From the NCBI GenBank assembly GCA_964347915.1, contig CAYGAM010000011.1:1-33499 (forward strand): a stretch of DNA of 33,499 nucleotides, written 5' to 3'. The stretch's first letter is position 1, and each line of letters begins with the position of its first letter. Made by a program: the position numbers and the translations under genes. Below are positions 1-9,811 of this stretch, piece after piece. This DNA is from CAYGAM01 sp964347915. GTDB taxonomy: Archaea > Thermoproteota > Nitrososphaeria > Nitrososphaerales > Nitrosopumilaceae. The notes under the pieces are model-generated. The model was not told the DNA's origin. It searched no databases and was given only the letters and a program-made list of their open reading frames with translations.

Positions 1-3000
1 TTGCAGGCTCATTGCAGTCCCACATTACAGAGTATAGTCCGGCAAATTCGGCTGGGGCGGCCGCGCCTCCGCCGCCACCACCACCTCCTCCACCGCCTCG
101 GCTGCCTCCTCCTCCACCGCCTCCAGTTGCAATTGGCTGGCGTTGCTGCTCCAGCACATCGCCGGTTCTGCCTAAATCAGGCAATATGGCGCCGGCCAGC
201 CGGCTGGAATCTGCAGGAATCTCGTTTCGTGCAAGATCGGTCACGGCGCCTGCGTCAATTTCAATACTCGGATTTGGCAGCGAGTTGATTGAGTTAAGCC
301 GGCCATCTGTAAGATCAATCAAGATGGAATTACTGTCGCCGGTAGTGAGAATTGTTGCGTCGGACAAGCCGACGCGGCTTGAATATCCCTCGCCTCGGAC
401 ATACAGCATCGCTAAATTGATCTCAGAGACATCAACCACCTCGCTAAACGTTATTGTCAGCGTACGCTCGTCCTGATTCACTGATGCAGCGACAATGCGC
501 GGAGGCTCAGCATCGCTCTTGACAGTTACCGTTATGGTGCCCTGCGCGGTATTCTGTCCATCATCTACGGTATATCTGAATGAGTCGGTGCCGGCAAAGC
601 CCTGATCAGGCGTGTACGTAATTGTCGTACCGGTAAAGGCCGCAGCGCCATTGGGCGGATTGGCTACTGCTGATATTCGGACATTGTCTCCGTCCGGATC
701 AGATATTGCAGGCGTTATGGTCACGGGCGTGCCCGCTACAGTTTCAGCAGGTATGTTAGGCGCAACAGGCGGCTTGTTGGGCGTGCGTTCAACTGTGATT
801 GGATTGCCGGATGCGGCATCAATTTCATCTCCAGAAATGCTTGCAACCGCGCCTGCGCGAATATCAAGCTGCGGGCTATTCATGTCAAGTATGTCTCTCA
901 GCTGACTTTGCCTAAGCGTCAAGGATATTGTGTTAGAGTCAGACGCCCCCCGGTCAAATGCGGCGCCGCGCAGAGAAACTCCGCTTGTCCCCGCATCGCT
1001 GACGTACAGTTTGGCTGGATCTGCAGCAGAGATATCAATTGTCTCTACAAATGTAATGGTCAGCATTCTTGTGCTCTCATCCAGAGTCGCAGATGCAAAG
1101 ACAGGCATTGTAGTCACTCTCACTTCTACTGTCCGAACTGCGGTATCCAGCAGGCCGCAGCCTTTGGTGGCATTATAGTGAATTTTGTATGTGCCAAGAT
1201 TTGACGTGTCAAGGTCAGTAGCATTGCTGGCAATGGTCGCGCCGTCAGGCGTTGCAGTTCCTGCGTCCGCGTACGGTACTCCCTGCGATACTGCTATGCT
1301 GTCGCCGCCAATCAGAGTCAGATAGTTTGAATTGTACAGCATGGCTGCATTGATGTTTGTACCAACGGAAAACTGGTTGGGAAGGACGGCATCAGTCCAT
1401 TCATGGAATGAAGTTGCGCCGCTGCCATCAGCGTCGGCATGCTCAAGGCTGCATCTCGCATCTCCCAGCGCAAGATGCACGAAACTGCGCTCTGACTCTG
1501 GAATATGCGAATTGACCAGCAGAAAAGTCGCCGGGTGGTAGCCATCTATTGAGTAATGCACTCCTTCCACTTCGTACATTGTACCATTCAGGTGAAACGT
1601 CCCATCCATAGCAAGCGAGTGATGCATGACGCTGCCAAGACCAAGAGTGTGTCTGTTATTCCAGCCTATTGTGCGATCAGCATCCATTCCTGCTGTTATA
1701 GTCGCATTCCAGAGAACGGTATCATAGCCCGCAATGAAAATGAAGATATGATTGTCCGGAGCGTCATCTATGGCGTTTCCGAAAAGGTCGGATACGGCGC
1801 CCGCCTCAATGTCAAGCTGCGGCGTGCTCATCCGAGCAATCCGGCTCAGTTGGCTCGCAGTAAGCGTCATAGATATAGTGTCCGAGTCGGGCGCCGTACG
1901 ATTAAAGCCGGCTCCGTTCAGAGAAACCTGGCTTGACCGTCCTGCATCGCTGACATGCATCATAGTCAGATCGGCTGCATCAACATCTATCGTCTTATCA
2001 AATGTGATTGTCAGCTTGCCCGCATCCTGATCCAGTGCAGCTGCTGCAAGGACAGGCGGCGTGCTGTCTGCCACCTCCACTGTCCTGACAGCCGTATCCA
2101 GAACGCCGCAGCCTTTGGATGCCGTGTATTGAATCTTGTGTGTGCCTAGCGCTGAAGTGTCAATGTTGGTGGCATTGCGGGCAATGTTTGCGCCGTCAGG
2201 CGTTGAAGCTCCTGCGTCCGTATAATTTGCGCCCTGCGGAACCGTTACAGTCTCATCGCCGTTCAGAGTCAGATAGTTTGAGTTGTACAGTATGGCTACG
2301 TCAGTTATTGCGCCTGCGCTGCGGCCAAGCAGATGCCTGTCAGTCGAGTCCCAAGTATGCTTGTCGCCAAGGTAGATGCGGCCAGCAGTGGTGTCAAAGC
2401 TGCATCTCTTCTCTCCAAAAGCAATGTACAATGAATCCCGATGCTGCGTCGGAATGTGGTCATTAATTACAAGATGGGTTGCAGTTAATGATTCCGTATA
2501 CAAATGTTTTACGACGTACGCCGTGCCGTTAACTGGGAATGTATTGCCGGCAGTGGGCGGGTGATATGCTATGCTGCCCAAGCTGCTGGAACCAGTACGC
2601 CAGCCGACATCGTCGTCCTGAACAACATGTCCTGCAGTTATAGTTGCATTCCAAAGCGTCCTGTCATCGCCGGCAGTGAAAACTTGAATCTGCCCGTCCG
2701 GAGCATCGCCTATGGCGTTGCTGTCAAGGTCGGATACGGCCCCCGCCTCAATGTCAAGCTGCGGCGTGCTCATCTGCATAATCCGGCTCAGCTGTCCCGC
2801 ATCAAGCATCAGGTATATCGTATTCGAGTCGGATGTGGAATTGTCAAAAGCGGCGCCGTCCAGAGAGACTTCATTATTCCGGCCTGCATCGCTGACATGC
2901 ATCTTGGTCAGGTCGGTATCAGAAAGGTCTATTTTCTGATCAAATATTATCATCATCTCGCCCGTTCTATAATCTAGCGATGCGGATGCAAAGGCGGGCG

Positions 3001-4889
3001 GCGTATCTCGTACCTCTACTGTCCGAATTGCAGTATCCAGCAGGCCGCATCTTTTGGTGGCATTGTAGTGAATCTTGTGCGTGCCGACTCTTGAGGTATC
3101 AAGGTCAGTGGCATTGCTGGTGATGGTCGCGCCGTCAGGCGTAAAAGCTCCTGCATCCCTGTATGCTTCGCCCGGCTGGACTGTTACAGTGTCATCGCCG
3201 TTCAAAGTCAGATAGTTTTCATTGTACAGTACGGCAACATCGGTATCTGCCCCGTCAGAAAACGGATTGGCGCCTGCGCCAGCAGGCAAATTAGGACCAT
3301 ACGACCATACATAATAACTGCCAGTATTGGCAACTGCAAGGCTGCATCTTACATTGCCCACTACAGCATAAACTGCATCGCGATCTTGCTGCGAAATCGG
3401 GCGATCAAGGAACAGCCCGTAGGATCCGCCTTCTCGCGAGTCAGTCACTCCAGTCACATTGTAATTTTGATTTTTTAAGGCAAATATGTGGCTGCCTGGC
3501 GTGTGATATGCTATGTCGCCAAATCCAGCCGAATGCCATCCTATTACGCCCCGATCATGATTCCATCCTGCAGTTACAGTCGCATTCCAGAGCGTCCTGT
3601 CGTTGCCAATGGTGAAAACTTCAACAGCTCCGTCTGGAGCATCTCCAATAGCGTTTCCGAAAAGGTCGGATACGGCGCCCGCTTCAATGTCAAGCTGCGG
3701 AGTGCTCATCGGCGTGATCAAATCAAGCTGGGCCTGGGTGAGCGTCATAGATATTGCATCAGAGTCAGGCGCGGCATCATCAAAATCAGCGCCGTCCAGA
3801 GAAACTACGTTCACCTGTCCTGCATCGCTGACGTACATTTTGGCCAGGTCGGTCGCAGAGATGTCTATTTTCTGATCAAAGGTTGCGGTCATCTCGCGCG
3901 TTTCATAATCCAAAGATGCAGATACAAAAGAGGGATCCGTATCTCTCACCTCTACCGTCCGAACAGCCGTATCAAGCACGCCGCAGCCTTTGGTAGCATT
4001 ATACTGAATCTTGTGCGTGCCGACTGTTGAGGTATCAAGATCAGCTGCATTGCTGTCAATGGTCGCGCCGTCAGGCGTTGAAGTTCCTTGGTCCGCATAC
4101 TGTGCGCCGCGCTCAATGGTTATTCTATTGCCGCCGTTCAGAGTCAGATAGTTTGTGTTGAACAGTATGGTTACAGTCGTATCTTCCCCGTCAGAAAACG
4201 GATTGGTTAAAAGTGCGGCAGGCCAAGAGTAAAAAACATCACCGCCAGTGTGTTCAGTAGAAGCTGAAAAGACGCATCTCGCATCTCCCATAACAATATA
4301 CAGATCATCCCGATTGACTGTAGGCATAAGGGTCCGATCTATATGAAAGGCGGTTTCAGCATCGCCTTCTGCATATTTAATCTCGCTTATAGTGTATATG
4401 GTTATGCCCAAGCTAAATTCGTTGTCATTCAAGGTATGAGTATTAGAATTGTGATATGCTATTTCCCCCACAGAACCATCCACCCAGCCAACTGCGCCGC
4501 TGACGGTTCCGGCAGTTATGACGGCATTCCAGCGCGTGTTATCAGCTCCGGCAGCTGCTTCAACTGGAAGGTATGCATGGTACAAAATGCTGCATGAAAC
4601 AAGCAGCAGTGCGGCAAGCAGCAGTGCGGTGCTGCGCTGGGATTGGCGTGCGCGGCTTAATTCCGGGGGGGGGGGGGCCCGCCGGGGGCCGGGGGGCGGG
4701 GGGGGGGGGGGGCGGGCGGGGGGGGGGTNNNNNNNNNNCCAAAATGGGCAGTTAACACCCCCCCCGGCGGGCAACCGCCGGTGGGGGGCGGGCGGGGTTT
4801 GGCGGGGGGGGCCTAATTTCCCCCCCCCCCCCCCCGCCAGCAGACTGACTAGGAGCGAGCAAGCGAGAGTCAGTGCCTGTTTTGTCCAT
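1..4889 (-). CDS. giant modular exported surface/adhesin-like protein (partial, 3' end beyond window, gap near 5' end)
   Basis: The minus frame is open from about 4664 to base 1 (over 1,550 codons) and continues past the edge. The N-terminal part has a basic stretch then a hydrophobic segment (STALLLAALLLVSC), a signal peptide or anchor. Four ~313-residue modules follow, starting near 4540, 3590, 2655 and 1715. Each has a WNATxTAG domain, an Ig-like domain of the DUF5011/Cry22 type (YLTLNG...RTVEVRD), and an SwmB-like domain (TFDQKID...LDIEAGAVSDL). After them come a cadherin-like/Ig_17 domain (PPVAPNIPAETVAG...), one more SwmB-like domain, a Gly-rich linker at about 60-155 and GLYSVMWDC. The likely start is the ATG at 4889 (MDKTGTDSRLLAP), preceded by a TATA box; it lies in another nominal frame because 10 N and homopolymers intervene. 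Probable cell-surface adhesion or S-layer-associated role (inferred). The domain names are recalled from sequence patterns. Confidence 0.85.
4664..4840. other. low-complexity poly-G/poly-C stretch with 10-N gap (4729-4738)
   Basis: Long G runs (4665-4727) and later G and C runs (4800-4835) surround ten N. This is unlike anything else in the window and lies inside the N-terminal coding region of the surface protein. It is most likely an assembly or base-calling artefact rather than real coding DNA; read literally it would encode polyproline or polyglycine. The number of bases here cannot be trusted. Confidence 0.8.
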
Positions 4890-4916
4890 GCTTAACATCA
4901 CGCATAGCAATGCGGG

Positions 4917-4927
4917 CATATTTAAGT
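4917..4927 (-). promoter_or_regulatory. box A/TATA element of the surface-protein gene
   Basis: On the minus strand the sequence reads ACTTAAATATG, centred about 33 nt upstream of the ATG at 4889. That spacing predicts a transcript with a leader of only a few nucleotides and supports 4889 as the true start despite the gap downstream. Confidence 0.5.
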
Positions 4928-5119
4928 AATATTTGGGCGGATTTTGCAGTCATGGGTGCGAATTTTGCGCCCGGCAGTCTAAAATGCGAACATGTTGTCA
5001 ATAGGCGCTCGCCAGCAGGCAAGCTGGCTCACTACAGAAGAACAGGTCAGGCGTGCGCAAGTCCAGCATTGCTTTACAAAACTGCAGGACGCCGGCAGAA
5101 GCAATTCGCAGAGCGCGCC

Positions 5120-5479
5120 TTATGAGCTCATTGATTCAAACTTTCTAATCATTTCGTCCATTTGTTCTTTCGACATATTCATCCCGGTGTACAGCTCAAA
5201 CAGCTTCTCCATGTTCTGCTTTGACTCCTCATCCCCCTGCTTCCATACATGCATCTCGCAGAACATCTCTTCTGCATACAAGTTTTTCAAGATCTCATGG
5301 CTGTTCAAAAACATCCGCAGTTTTTCACGCCTGTCGGGGCTTGACTCATATACGTCGATTGTGATAGTGTCCTCGCCGGATGCGGCATCTTTGCTATACA
5401 TCACCGTCTGGTGTTGCTTGCCTCCGTCTCCGAAAACATACTGGGACAGCCTGCCCCCGTACCTGAAGCCTACAATCAA
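5120..5479 (-). CDS. hypothetical protein, 119 aa
   Basis: I do not recognise this protein. The N-terminal ~45 residues look beta-rich (IVGFRYGGRLSQYVFGDGG, then DTITIDVYE). The rest is charged and helical, rich in Met, Glu and Lys (SKEQMDEMIRKFESMSS at the end), with no signal peptide or membrane segment. The start is unsettled: a stop codon lies just upstream in frame, the only usual start is TTG at 5479, and an AGGAG at 5496-5500 sits 16 nt before it, which is long for a Shine-Dalgarno site. It stands alone between the surface-protein gene, whose promoter is 230 bp away on the same strand, and a long spacer before P1/L12. Real coding sequence is likely from its composition. Confidence 0.6.
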   Translation of the reverse strand: MIVGFRYGGRLSQYVFGDGGKQHQTVMYSKDAASGEDTITIDVYESSPDRREKLRMFLNSHEILKNLYAEEMFCEMHVWKQGDEESKQNMEKLFELYTGMNMSKEQMDEMIRKFESMSS

Positions 5480-6032
5480 TGTACTGAAATGACATCTCCT
5501 TTACTTGTAAATGTTTTGACGGCCTTTACGGCCGGCGCCCAGATTCGTGCGTCCTAGAAAATTTGATCGCAGAATCCAAGAAAATTCAAAAAATCGCGGC
5601 TGCCGCCGCTCATCAAAATTAAAGCCGGCGCGTTCATTGCGCAGCGGAAAAGTCAAAGACTTGTTCGCCGGAGATTCAGGCAGGCAGTGCAAGATGATAG
5701 CAAGAAATGCATCAGGCAGTGCAGCGGCCTTGCCATTAATTATTATCCAAGACGGGATCTTGCCAAGATCAATCTGCGCAAGAGCGGCGCATTATTTTGG
5801 TGCGAGTACACAATAATGCTATGCGCGGCCCTCCAAGCCGCATTCAGTACGTCTTGCAGGCAAATGTCAGGAGCGGCAGCAAGCATGCCGGACAGACATG
5901 ACGCACCCACCTGCAACACAATATGCAAAAGATTTCAGCAGATTGGCGCGCGGGCAGCGGCCCAGCCGCATCCGGCAAATTCGGCCGCAATACTTGAGTT
6001 TATATTACTCCACCAATTCAGTTGAAACTGGA
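5480..6032. other. gene-free spacer, ~550 bp
   Basis: ORFs on both strands here give low-quality, Arg/Ser/Ala-rich translations that I judge spurious. A short hairpin (CGGCC/GGCCG arms, 5520-5534) lies just upstream of the 119-aa gene. Toward the end an AT-rich patch (TTTATATTACT, from about 5999) lies ~30 nt upstream of the P1/L12 start and is the likely promoter. No tRNA-like sequence was seen. Confidence 0.5.
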
Positions 6033-6335
6033 ATGGAATACGTATATGCAGCATTGTTGCTTCACAAGCTCCAAAAGGACGTAAATGAGGAAAACATATC
6101 AAATGTTGTACGCGCCTCCGGCGCAGAGGTCAACGACGCCCAGGTAAAAGCTCTTGTAGCATCGCTCGCAGACGTAAACATAGAAGAGGCAATAAAGGCG
6201 GAACCGATAGCAGTCGCAGCGGCTCCGCAGGAAACCAAATCAGAAGACAAAAAGGAAGAGCCCAAAGAAAAGCCAAAAGACGAAGGAAAGACAGAAGAGG
6301 CCGCAATGGAAGGACTCTCATCCCTCTTTGGATAA
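6033..6335 (+). CDS. rpl12: large ribosomal subunit protein P1 (archaeal L12)
   Basis: A 100-residue acidic stalk protein. The N-terminal ~58 residues form the helical dimerisation domain that binds uL10 (MEYVYAALLLHKLQKDVNEENISN; then SGAEVNDAQVKALVASL). An Ala-rich and then Lys/Glu-rich hinge follows, ending in the conserved tail GLSSLFG that recruits elongation factors to the GTPase centre. Length is normal for the family. I chose the ATG at 6033 because the family starts MEYxYAAL; the open frame extends to 5898 but that extension is not P1-like. It is convergent with uL10, whereas in most archaea it is the last gene of a uL1-uL10-L12 operon. An upstream TATA-like patch suggests its own promoter. 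Confidence 0.95.
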   Translation: MEYVYAALLLHKLQKDVNEENISNVVRASGAEVNDAQVKALVASLADVNIEEAIKAEPIAVAAAPQETKSEDKKEEPKEKPKDEGKTEEAAMEGLSSLFG

Positions 6336-6582
6336 GCAGCGTGCCGCACGGCGTCCGGATTTTACTCGCAGCATGGATTCATGTTTTGTTCACTAGTTCC
6401 GGATTGCGCCAAGGCAAAGCGCGCCTCAGGCAATATCATCCCGGCAAAGAAGCGTCGCGTCCGCAAACTTGCCGCAAATGCAGGGATTATTTTGATGCGC
6501 CAGGCACCGATGAATGCTCAAGACGCGCAGAATATCCCGGCAATGCCAGTCGCGTCGTGCGTGAAAATATTTCCGCGCCACT

Positions 6583-7431
6583 CTAGGATGCGGCTTGCTC
6601 TAGCGCGGCAGCATGCGAGCGCGCCTTTTGCAGTATCGCGTTTATGGTCTCGCTTGTTGCAAAGCCTGCCTCTACTGCAAGATTGCGCGCAGAAGCAAAA
6701 GCTTTTGACAGGATGAATGAAGCATTCTCCGGCGTAACATATCCAGCTTCTATTGATAGATTCAGCGCCTCTTGATAGCGCTGCGCAAATTCGTTTCGTA
6801 CCGCTTCCACATCTATCGTCAGCTCGTCTGCGCCGTACAGCACGCCGTCTTCCAGCGCATGCGCAAGTTCAATGCCTGCTTCAACCGGCTTGATGTCAAG
6901 CTTTGTTAAAAGCGGCGCCAGCTTGTCTGAGATGACCTCGCCCTTTTTTGCAGGTATCGTATCCTTCATGATCCAGATTGTGCCCTGGTCTATCTTTGTC
7001 GGAATCTTGGCTTCCTTGAACTCTGTAAGCATTGGTCCCGGAGCAATTCCAGTATTCTGCTCTCTTACCACCACATCCACGCTGGCAACATCGCCGGCTC
7101 TGGCTGCAAGCATCATCTTGTTCTTTGCAAGCAAAAGATTAAGCTTGAACGGAGACATGTCCGTCAGCATCAGCAGGCATTGGCCGTTCAGTTTTGATAC
7201 GATGCCTGCTATTCCTGGAATGCCAGTCTGCTCAAGCGCCTTTTTTGCAATGCGATCCTTGATGCTGACAAAGAGAACCTGATCCTTGAGCTTTTTTCGA
7301 AGCGGCAGAATCTGAGACGATCTGACCTTGGCTGTTCTCACGATTCCCACAACCCGGTACTTTTTTGGCAGATCTTGAAGCTGCTGGTACATTTGCGCCT
7401 TTTTTGGAGGATACTTGGTGCTTGTGCGCAT
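6583..7431 (-). CDS. rpl10: large ribosomal subunit protein uL10 (P0 homologue)
   Basis: 282 residues beginning MRTSTKYPPKKAQMYQQLQD. It is the base of the ribosomal stalk: the N-terminal domain binds 23S rRNA together with uL11, and the C-terminal helices bind P1/L12 dimers. Visible landmarks are the RNA-binding fold (YRVVGIVRTAKVRSSQILPLRKKL), the insertion domain around GIAPGPMLTEFKEAKIPTKI, and Ala-rich C-terminal helices (IEAGYVTPENASFILSKAFASA). The frame is open upstream to 7605, but that part overlaps uL1. The ATG at 7431 shares one base with the uL1 stop codon (TAATG), which implies translational coupling. I see no acidic GLxxLFG tail at the C-terminus, which ends LEQAAS. Confidence 0.95.
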   Translation of the reverse strand: MRTSTKYPPKKAQMYQQLQDLPKKYRVVGIVRTAKVRSSQILPLRKKLKDQVLFVSIKDRIAKKALEQTGIPGIAGIVSKLNGQCLLMLTDMSPFKLNLLLAKNKMMLAARAGDVASVDVVVREQNTGIAPGPMLTEFKEAKIPTKIDQGTIWIMKDTIPAKKGEVISDKLAPLLTKLDIKPVEAGIELAHALEDGVLYGADELTIDVEAVRNEFAQRYQEALNLSIEAGYVTPENASFILSKAFASARNLAVEAGFATSETINAILQKARSHAAALEQAAS

Positions 7432-8087
7432 TATCTGCTCCTTGCCTGCATTTTTTGCTTGACTGCGCCGCCCATCGTAGTCTTTACCATTACGCGCTTT
7501 AGATTCTTGTCGCCGTTTGGGAGCTTTTTCTCCACCGCGCTTATCACAGTCATCGCGTTGACAGCCAGCGTGGAATTGTCCATGGTCTCGTCGCCAATTT
7601 TGCACGACAGGGACAGCGAGCCCCGCACCCTCACCCTTATGGACGCCCTGAATCTGTCCAAAAACTGTTCTATGGGCGCATTGAACGGAACGGGGGTGGG
7701 CATCTTGCCTCTTGGGCCCAGAATCTGGCCCAGAATCTTTCCTACATCGGGCATCATCTTTGTATCTGCAAGGAAAAAGTCATACTTGTTGACAAACTTT
7801 CGGGCGGCTCTCTTGTTGCCAGCAAATCCCTGCAGCCCTTCCGTATCCAGTACATGATCGGCCTTTGCCTCCTTTGCCTTTATTCCCATATCTCCGGAGG
7901 CTATGACGCAGACGCTTGCAGGCGATGCGGTATTTGGAACCTGAACCGTCTCGTTTATCTGAAATCCCTTTTTGACGTCAATATCCTTAAAGTTTAGAAT
8001 AAGCTCAACCGCCTGGGTAAACTTGCGATCCTTGTCTGACCCCTTTGCATCCTGAATCATGCTCGTAATTTCCTCTTCGGCTACCAT
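7431..8087 (-). CDS. rpl1: large ribosomal subunit protein uL1
   Basis: About 218 residues with the uL1 core: N-terminal helix (MVAEEEITSMIQDAK), KFTQAVELILNFKDIDVKKG, and the family signature GKILGQILGPRGKMPTPVPFN near the middle. It forms the mobile L1 stalk on 23S rRNA and in archaea also autoregulates by binding its own mRNA. The frame allows an ATG at 8096, three codons earlier. I prefer 8087 because a TATA box (8109-8116) lies ~25 nt upstream of it and because related proteins start at this point. Its stop overlaps the uL10 start. The promoter is divergent from that of the Lrp-type gene. uL11, normally next to uL1, is 2.1 kb away behind two unrelated genes. Confidence 0.95.
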   Translation of the reverse strand: MVAEEEITSMIQDAKGSDKDRKFTQAVELILNFKDIDVKKGFQINETVQVPNTASPASVCVIASGDMGIKAKEAKADHVLDTEGLQGFAGNKRAARKFVNKYDFFLADTKMMPDVGKILGQILGPRGKMPTPVPFNAPIEQFLDRFRASIRVRVRGSLSLSCKIGDETMDNSTLAVNAMTVISAVEKKLPNGDKNLKRVMVKTTMGGAVKQKMQARSR

Positions 8088-8108
8088 GAGATGCATTTCA
8101 CTCTGGCT

Positions 8109-8116
8109 ATTTAAAA
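8109..8116 (-). promoter_or_regulatory. box A of uL1-uL10 operon
   Basis: Minus-strand TTTTAAATA-type element about 25 nt upstream of the Met codon at 8087. The spacing fits a leaderless transcript and decides between the two possible uL1 starts. Confidence 0.55.
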
Positions 8117-8223
8117 TCGTTTACAGGATGGCTTGCGAAAAGTAAGCAATTTTTACATGAATTAGGCATCAGGTTGCATGTTTTTTTCAATATTAAGAGC
8201 TTTTAAATGCAAAAATATCTACA

Positions 8224-8230
8224 TTTATTA
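8224..8230 (+). promoter_or_regulatory. box A of the Lrp-type gene
   Basis: TTTATTA centred 27 nt before the GTG at 8254, consistent with a leaderless mRNA. A second candidate, TTTTAAATG at 8211-8219, would give a leader of about 13 nt. Confidence 0.45.
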
Positions 8231-8253
8231 GAGTATAATGCTCAATCTGCCTT

Positions 8254-8715
8254 GTGCACCATTTTGACAGCCTTGACTTGAAGATGCTCTACGAACTCTC
8301 AATAGACAGTTCAATATCAATGCCTGCCCTCTCAAAAAAGCTTGGCATCAACCCTTCCGTACTGTACAGCAGACTGCGCAGGCTGACCAAGAAAGGGCTG
8401 ATCAGCCGATTCACAATAGAGATTGACGACTCGCTCCTGGGCATAGGCGTCAAGGCCCTGGTAGGAATCAACCGCGACCCAAAGCTCAAAGAATCTGTGC
8501 ACAAGAGCCTGCTGGATACTGCCGAGATCATCTCAATATACGAAGTGACGGGCAGGTTTGACATGATGATACACGTGTTCGCAGCTGATCTGGACAAGCT
8601 GCACAGCGTAGTCATAGAAAAGATAGGCAAGATAAAGGGAATTTACAATACGGAAACGTTTGTCCAGCTGCAAAAGATAGACAAGGTGCCAGTATATCTG
8701 GAATCGGCAGCCTAG
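8254..8715 (+). CDS. Lrp/AsnC-family transcriptional regulator
   Basis: 153 residues. An N-terminal winged helix-turn-helix (LDLKMLYELSID, SMPALSKKLGINPSVL, RLRRLTKKGLI; residues ~6-50) is followed by an alpha/beta RAM-type ligand and oligomerisation domain (KALVGINRDPKL, IISIYEVTGRFDMMIHVFA, IKGIYNTETFVQL). Length and domain order match small archaeal feast/famine regulators, which act as dimers or octamers and often sense amino acids; the effector and targets here cannot be read. GTG start at 8254 chosen from the LDLKMLYEL alignment and TATA spacing. It shares a 166-bp divergent promoter region with uL1-uL10, so it could influence that operon (inference). Confidence 0.9.
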   Translation: MHHFDSLDLKMLYELSIDSSISMPALSKKLGINPSVLYSRLRRLTKKGLISRFTIEIDDSLLGIGVKALVGINRDPKLKESVHKSLLDTAEIISIYEVTGRFDMMIHVFAADLDKLHSVVIEKIGKIKGIYNTETFVQLQKIDKVPVYLESAA

Positions 8716-9040
8716 ATGTCGGGCCGCTTGCACAGAGGCAGCATCCTGACGCGCATCAAGCCAGGCGCGGCAATTCATGCGGATAATGGCGCATTGCAGC
8801 AGGCTTGCAGGGCTCCAGCCCAGGCTGCCCGATTGGCGCTTTTATGCCGCCATCAGGATGCATGCAATTGCAGGACATTATGCAGGAAACCGCCGCAGCG
8901 CATTGCGTCAGGACAGCCCCTTTTCACAAGGCATACGGGACGGCTCAATAACGCCTGCATGAATGATGCAGCGCGCCAAAACTGGACATTCAAGCTCGTT
9001 AGTAAGAGTTAAAAAATAGCATGCAGTCAGGTATCTGAAA
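8716..9040 (+). other. 325-bp spacer before the ParB-like gene
   Basis: No credible ORF. The spacer is rich in words such as GCGCATTG and GCAGGC, as are the other spacers of the window. Its last 35 bp carry the TATA element of the ParB-like gene. Confidence 0.4.
9009..9018 (+). promoter_or_regulatory. box A of the ParB-like gene
   Basis: TTAAAAAATA centred 27 nt upstream of the ATG at 9041. The spacing predicts a leaderless or nearly leaderless transcript. Confidence 0.55.
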
Positions 9041-9811
9041 ATGAAGTACCAGTTGAAGAACATACCGGTCGGCGCCATTGACGTATGGCGCGAAGCGCAG
9101 GCAAGGGATCTTGATTCCGAAGGCATTGGCGAGCTGGCAGACTCGATACGAAACGACGGGCTGCAGAATCCGCCGCTTGTGCAGGAGGAAGAGGGCAGAT
9201 ACACGCTGATATCAGGACAGCGCAGGCTGGCGGCCTGCAAAAGGCTGAAAATGAAAGACATTCCGGCTCTTGTCCTTGATCAAGGACAAAGCATAGTCGG
9301 AGCAAAGACAACTTCGCTTATTGAAAACCTTCAGAGGCGAAACATGGCAGGCGCGGAGATCTCAAAGGCCATACGGTTCCTTGTGGAACGCAACGGCAAG
9401 TCCAAAACGCGCAAGGACCTGGGCATAACCGCAAGAACGATGGAACGGTATCTGGGATTTGACGCCGTGCCTCAAAAGATCAAGGAATTGGTTCCCGGCA
9501 AGATTTCAAGAGATCATGCAATACGCCTGGCGCAGGCGGCCCGAGACGAAAAGCACGCAGTCAAAACCATCGAGGCGCTGGCAAAGTACGACGAAGCAAA
9601 GCGCGGAAGATACATCAAGGCAATGGCAGACAACCCGGACGACACTCATGCCCAGCTGCTCAGAAAGTCAAACCGATACTATAACAAAAACATGAAACTG
9701 GATTTGTCAGGCTCGGCTCTCGCAAAGCTTGCAGCAGAAGCAGAAGCAAGGGAGATCACCGTAGACAGGCTTGTAACAGACATGGTCCAGCAGTGGCTTT
9801 CAAAAAGATAG
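9041..9811 (+). CDS. ParB/Spo0J-like DNA-binding protein
   Basis: 256 residues. The N-terminal ParB domain has the two diagnostic boxes: ISGQRRLAACKRL (residues ~58-70, the GERRxxA box that binds CTP in bacterial ParB) and ENLQRRNM (95-102). A helix-turn-helix follows (SKTRKDLGITARTMERYLGF, ~121-140), then a helical middle and a basic C-terminal part ending in a short helical segment (ALAKLAAEAEAREITVDRLV). No ParA lies beside it, so a partition role is unproven; orphan ParB-fold proteins can be transcription or nucleoid factors. It is separated from the Lrp-type gene by 325 bp with its own promoter, and both genes interrupt the usual uL11-uL1 adjacency. Codon use looks like that of its neighbours. 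Confidence 0.85.
   Translation: MKYQLKNIPVGAIDVWREAQARDLDSEGIGELADSIRNDGLQNPPLVQEEEGRYTLISGQRRLAACKRLKMKDIPALVLDQGQSIVGAKTTSLIENLQRRNMAGAEISKAIRFLVERNGKSKTRKDLGITARTMERYLGFDAVPQKIKELVPGKISRDHAIRLAQAARDEKHAVKTIEALAKYDEAKRGRYIKAMADNPDDTHAQLLRKSNRYYNKNMKLDLSGSALAKLAAEAEAREITVDRLVTDMVQQWLSKR

Noticed and set aside
12..476. Plus-strand ORF with a polyproline run
   Set aside because: It is the antisense of the Gly-rich linker of the surface protein; the minus frame has coherent domains, this one has none.
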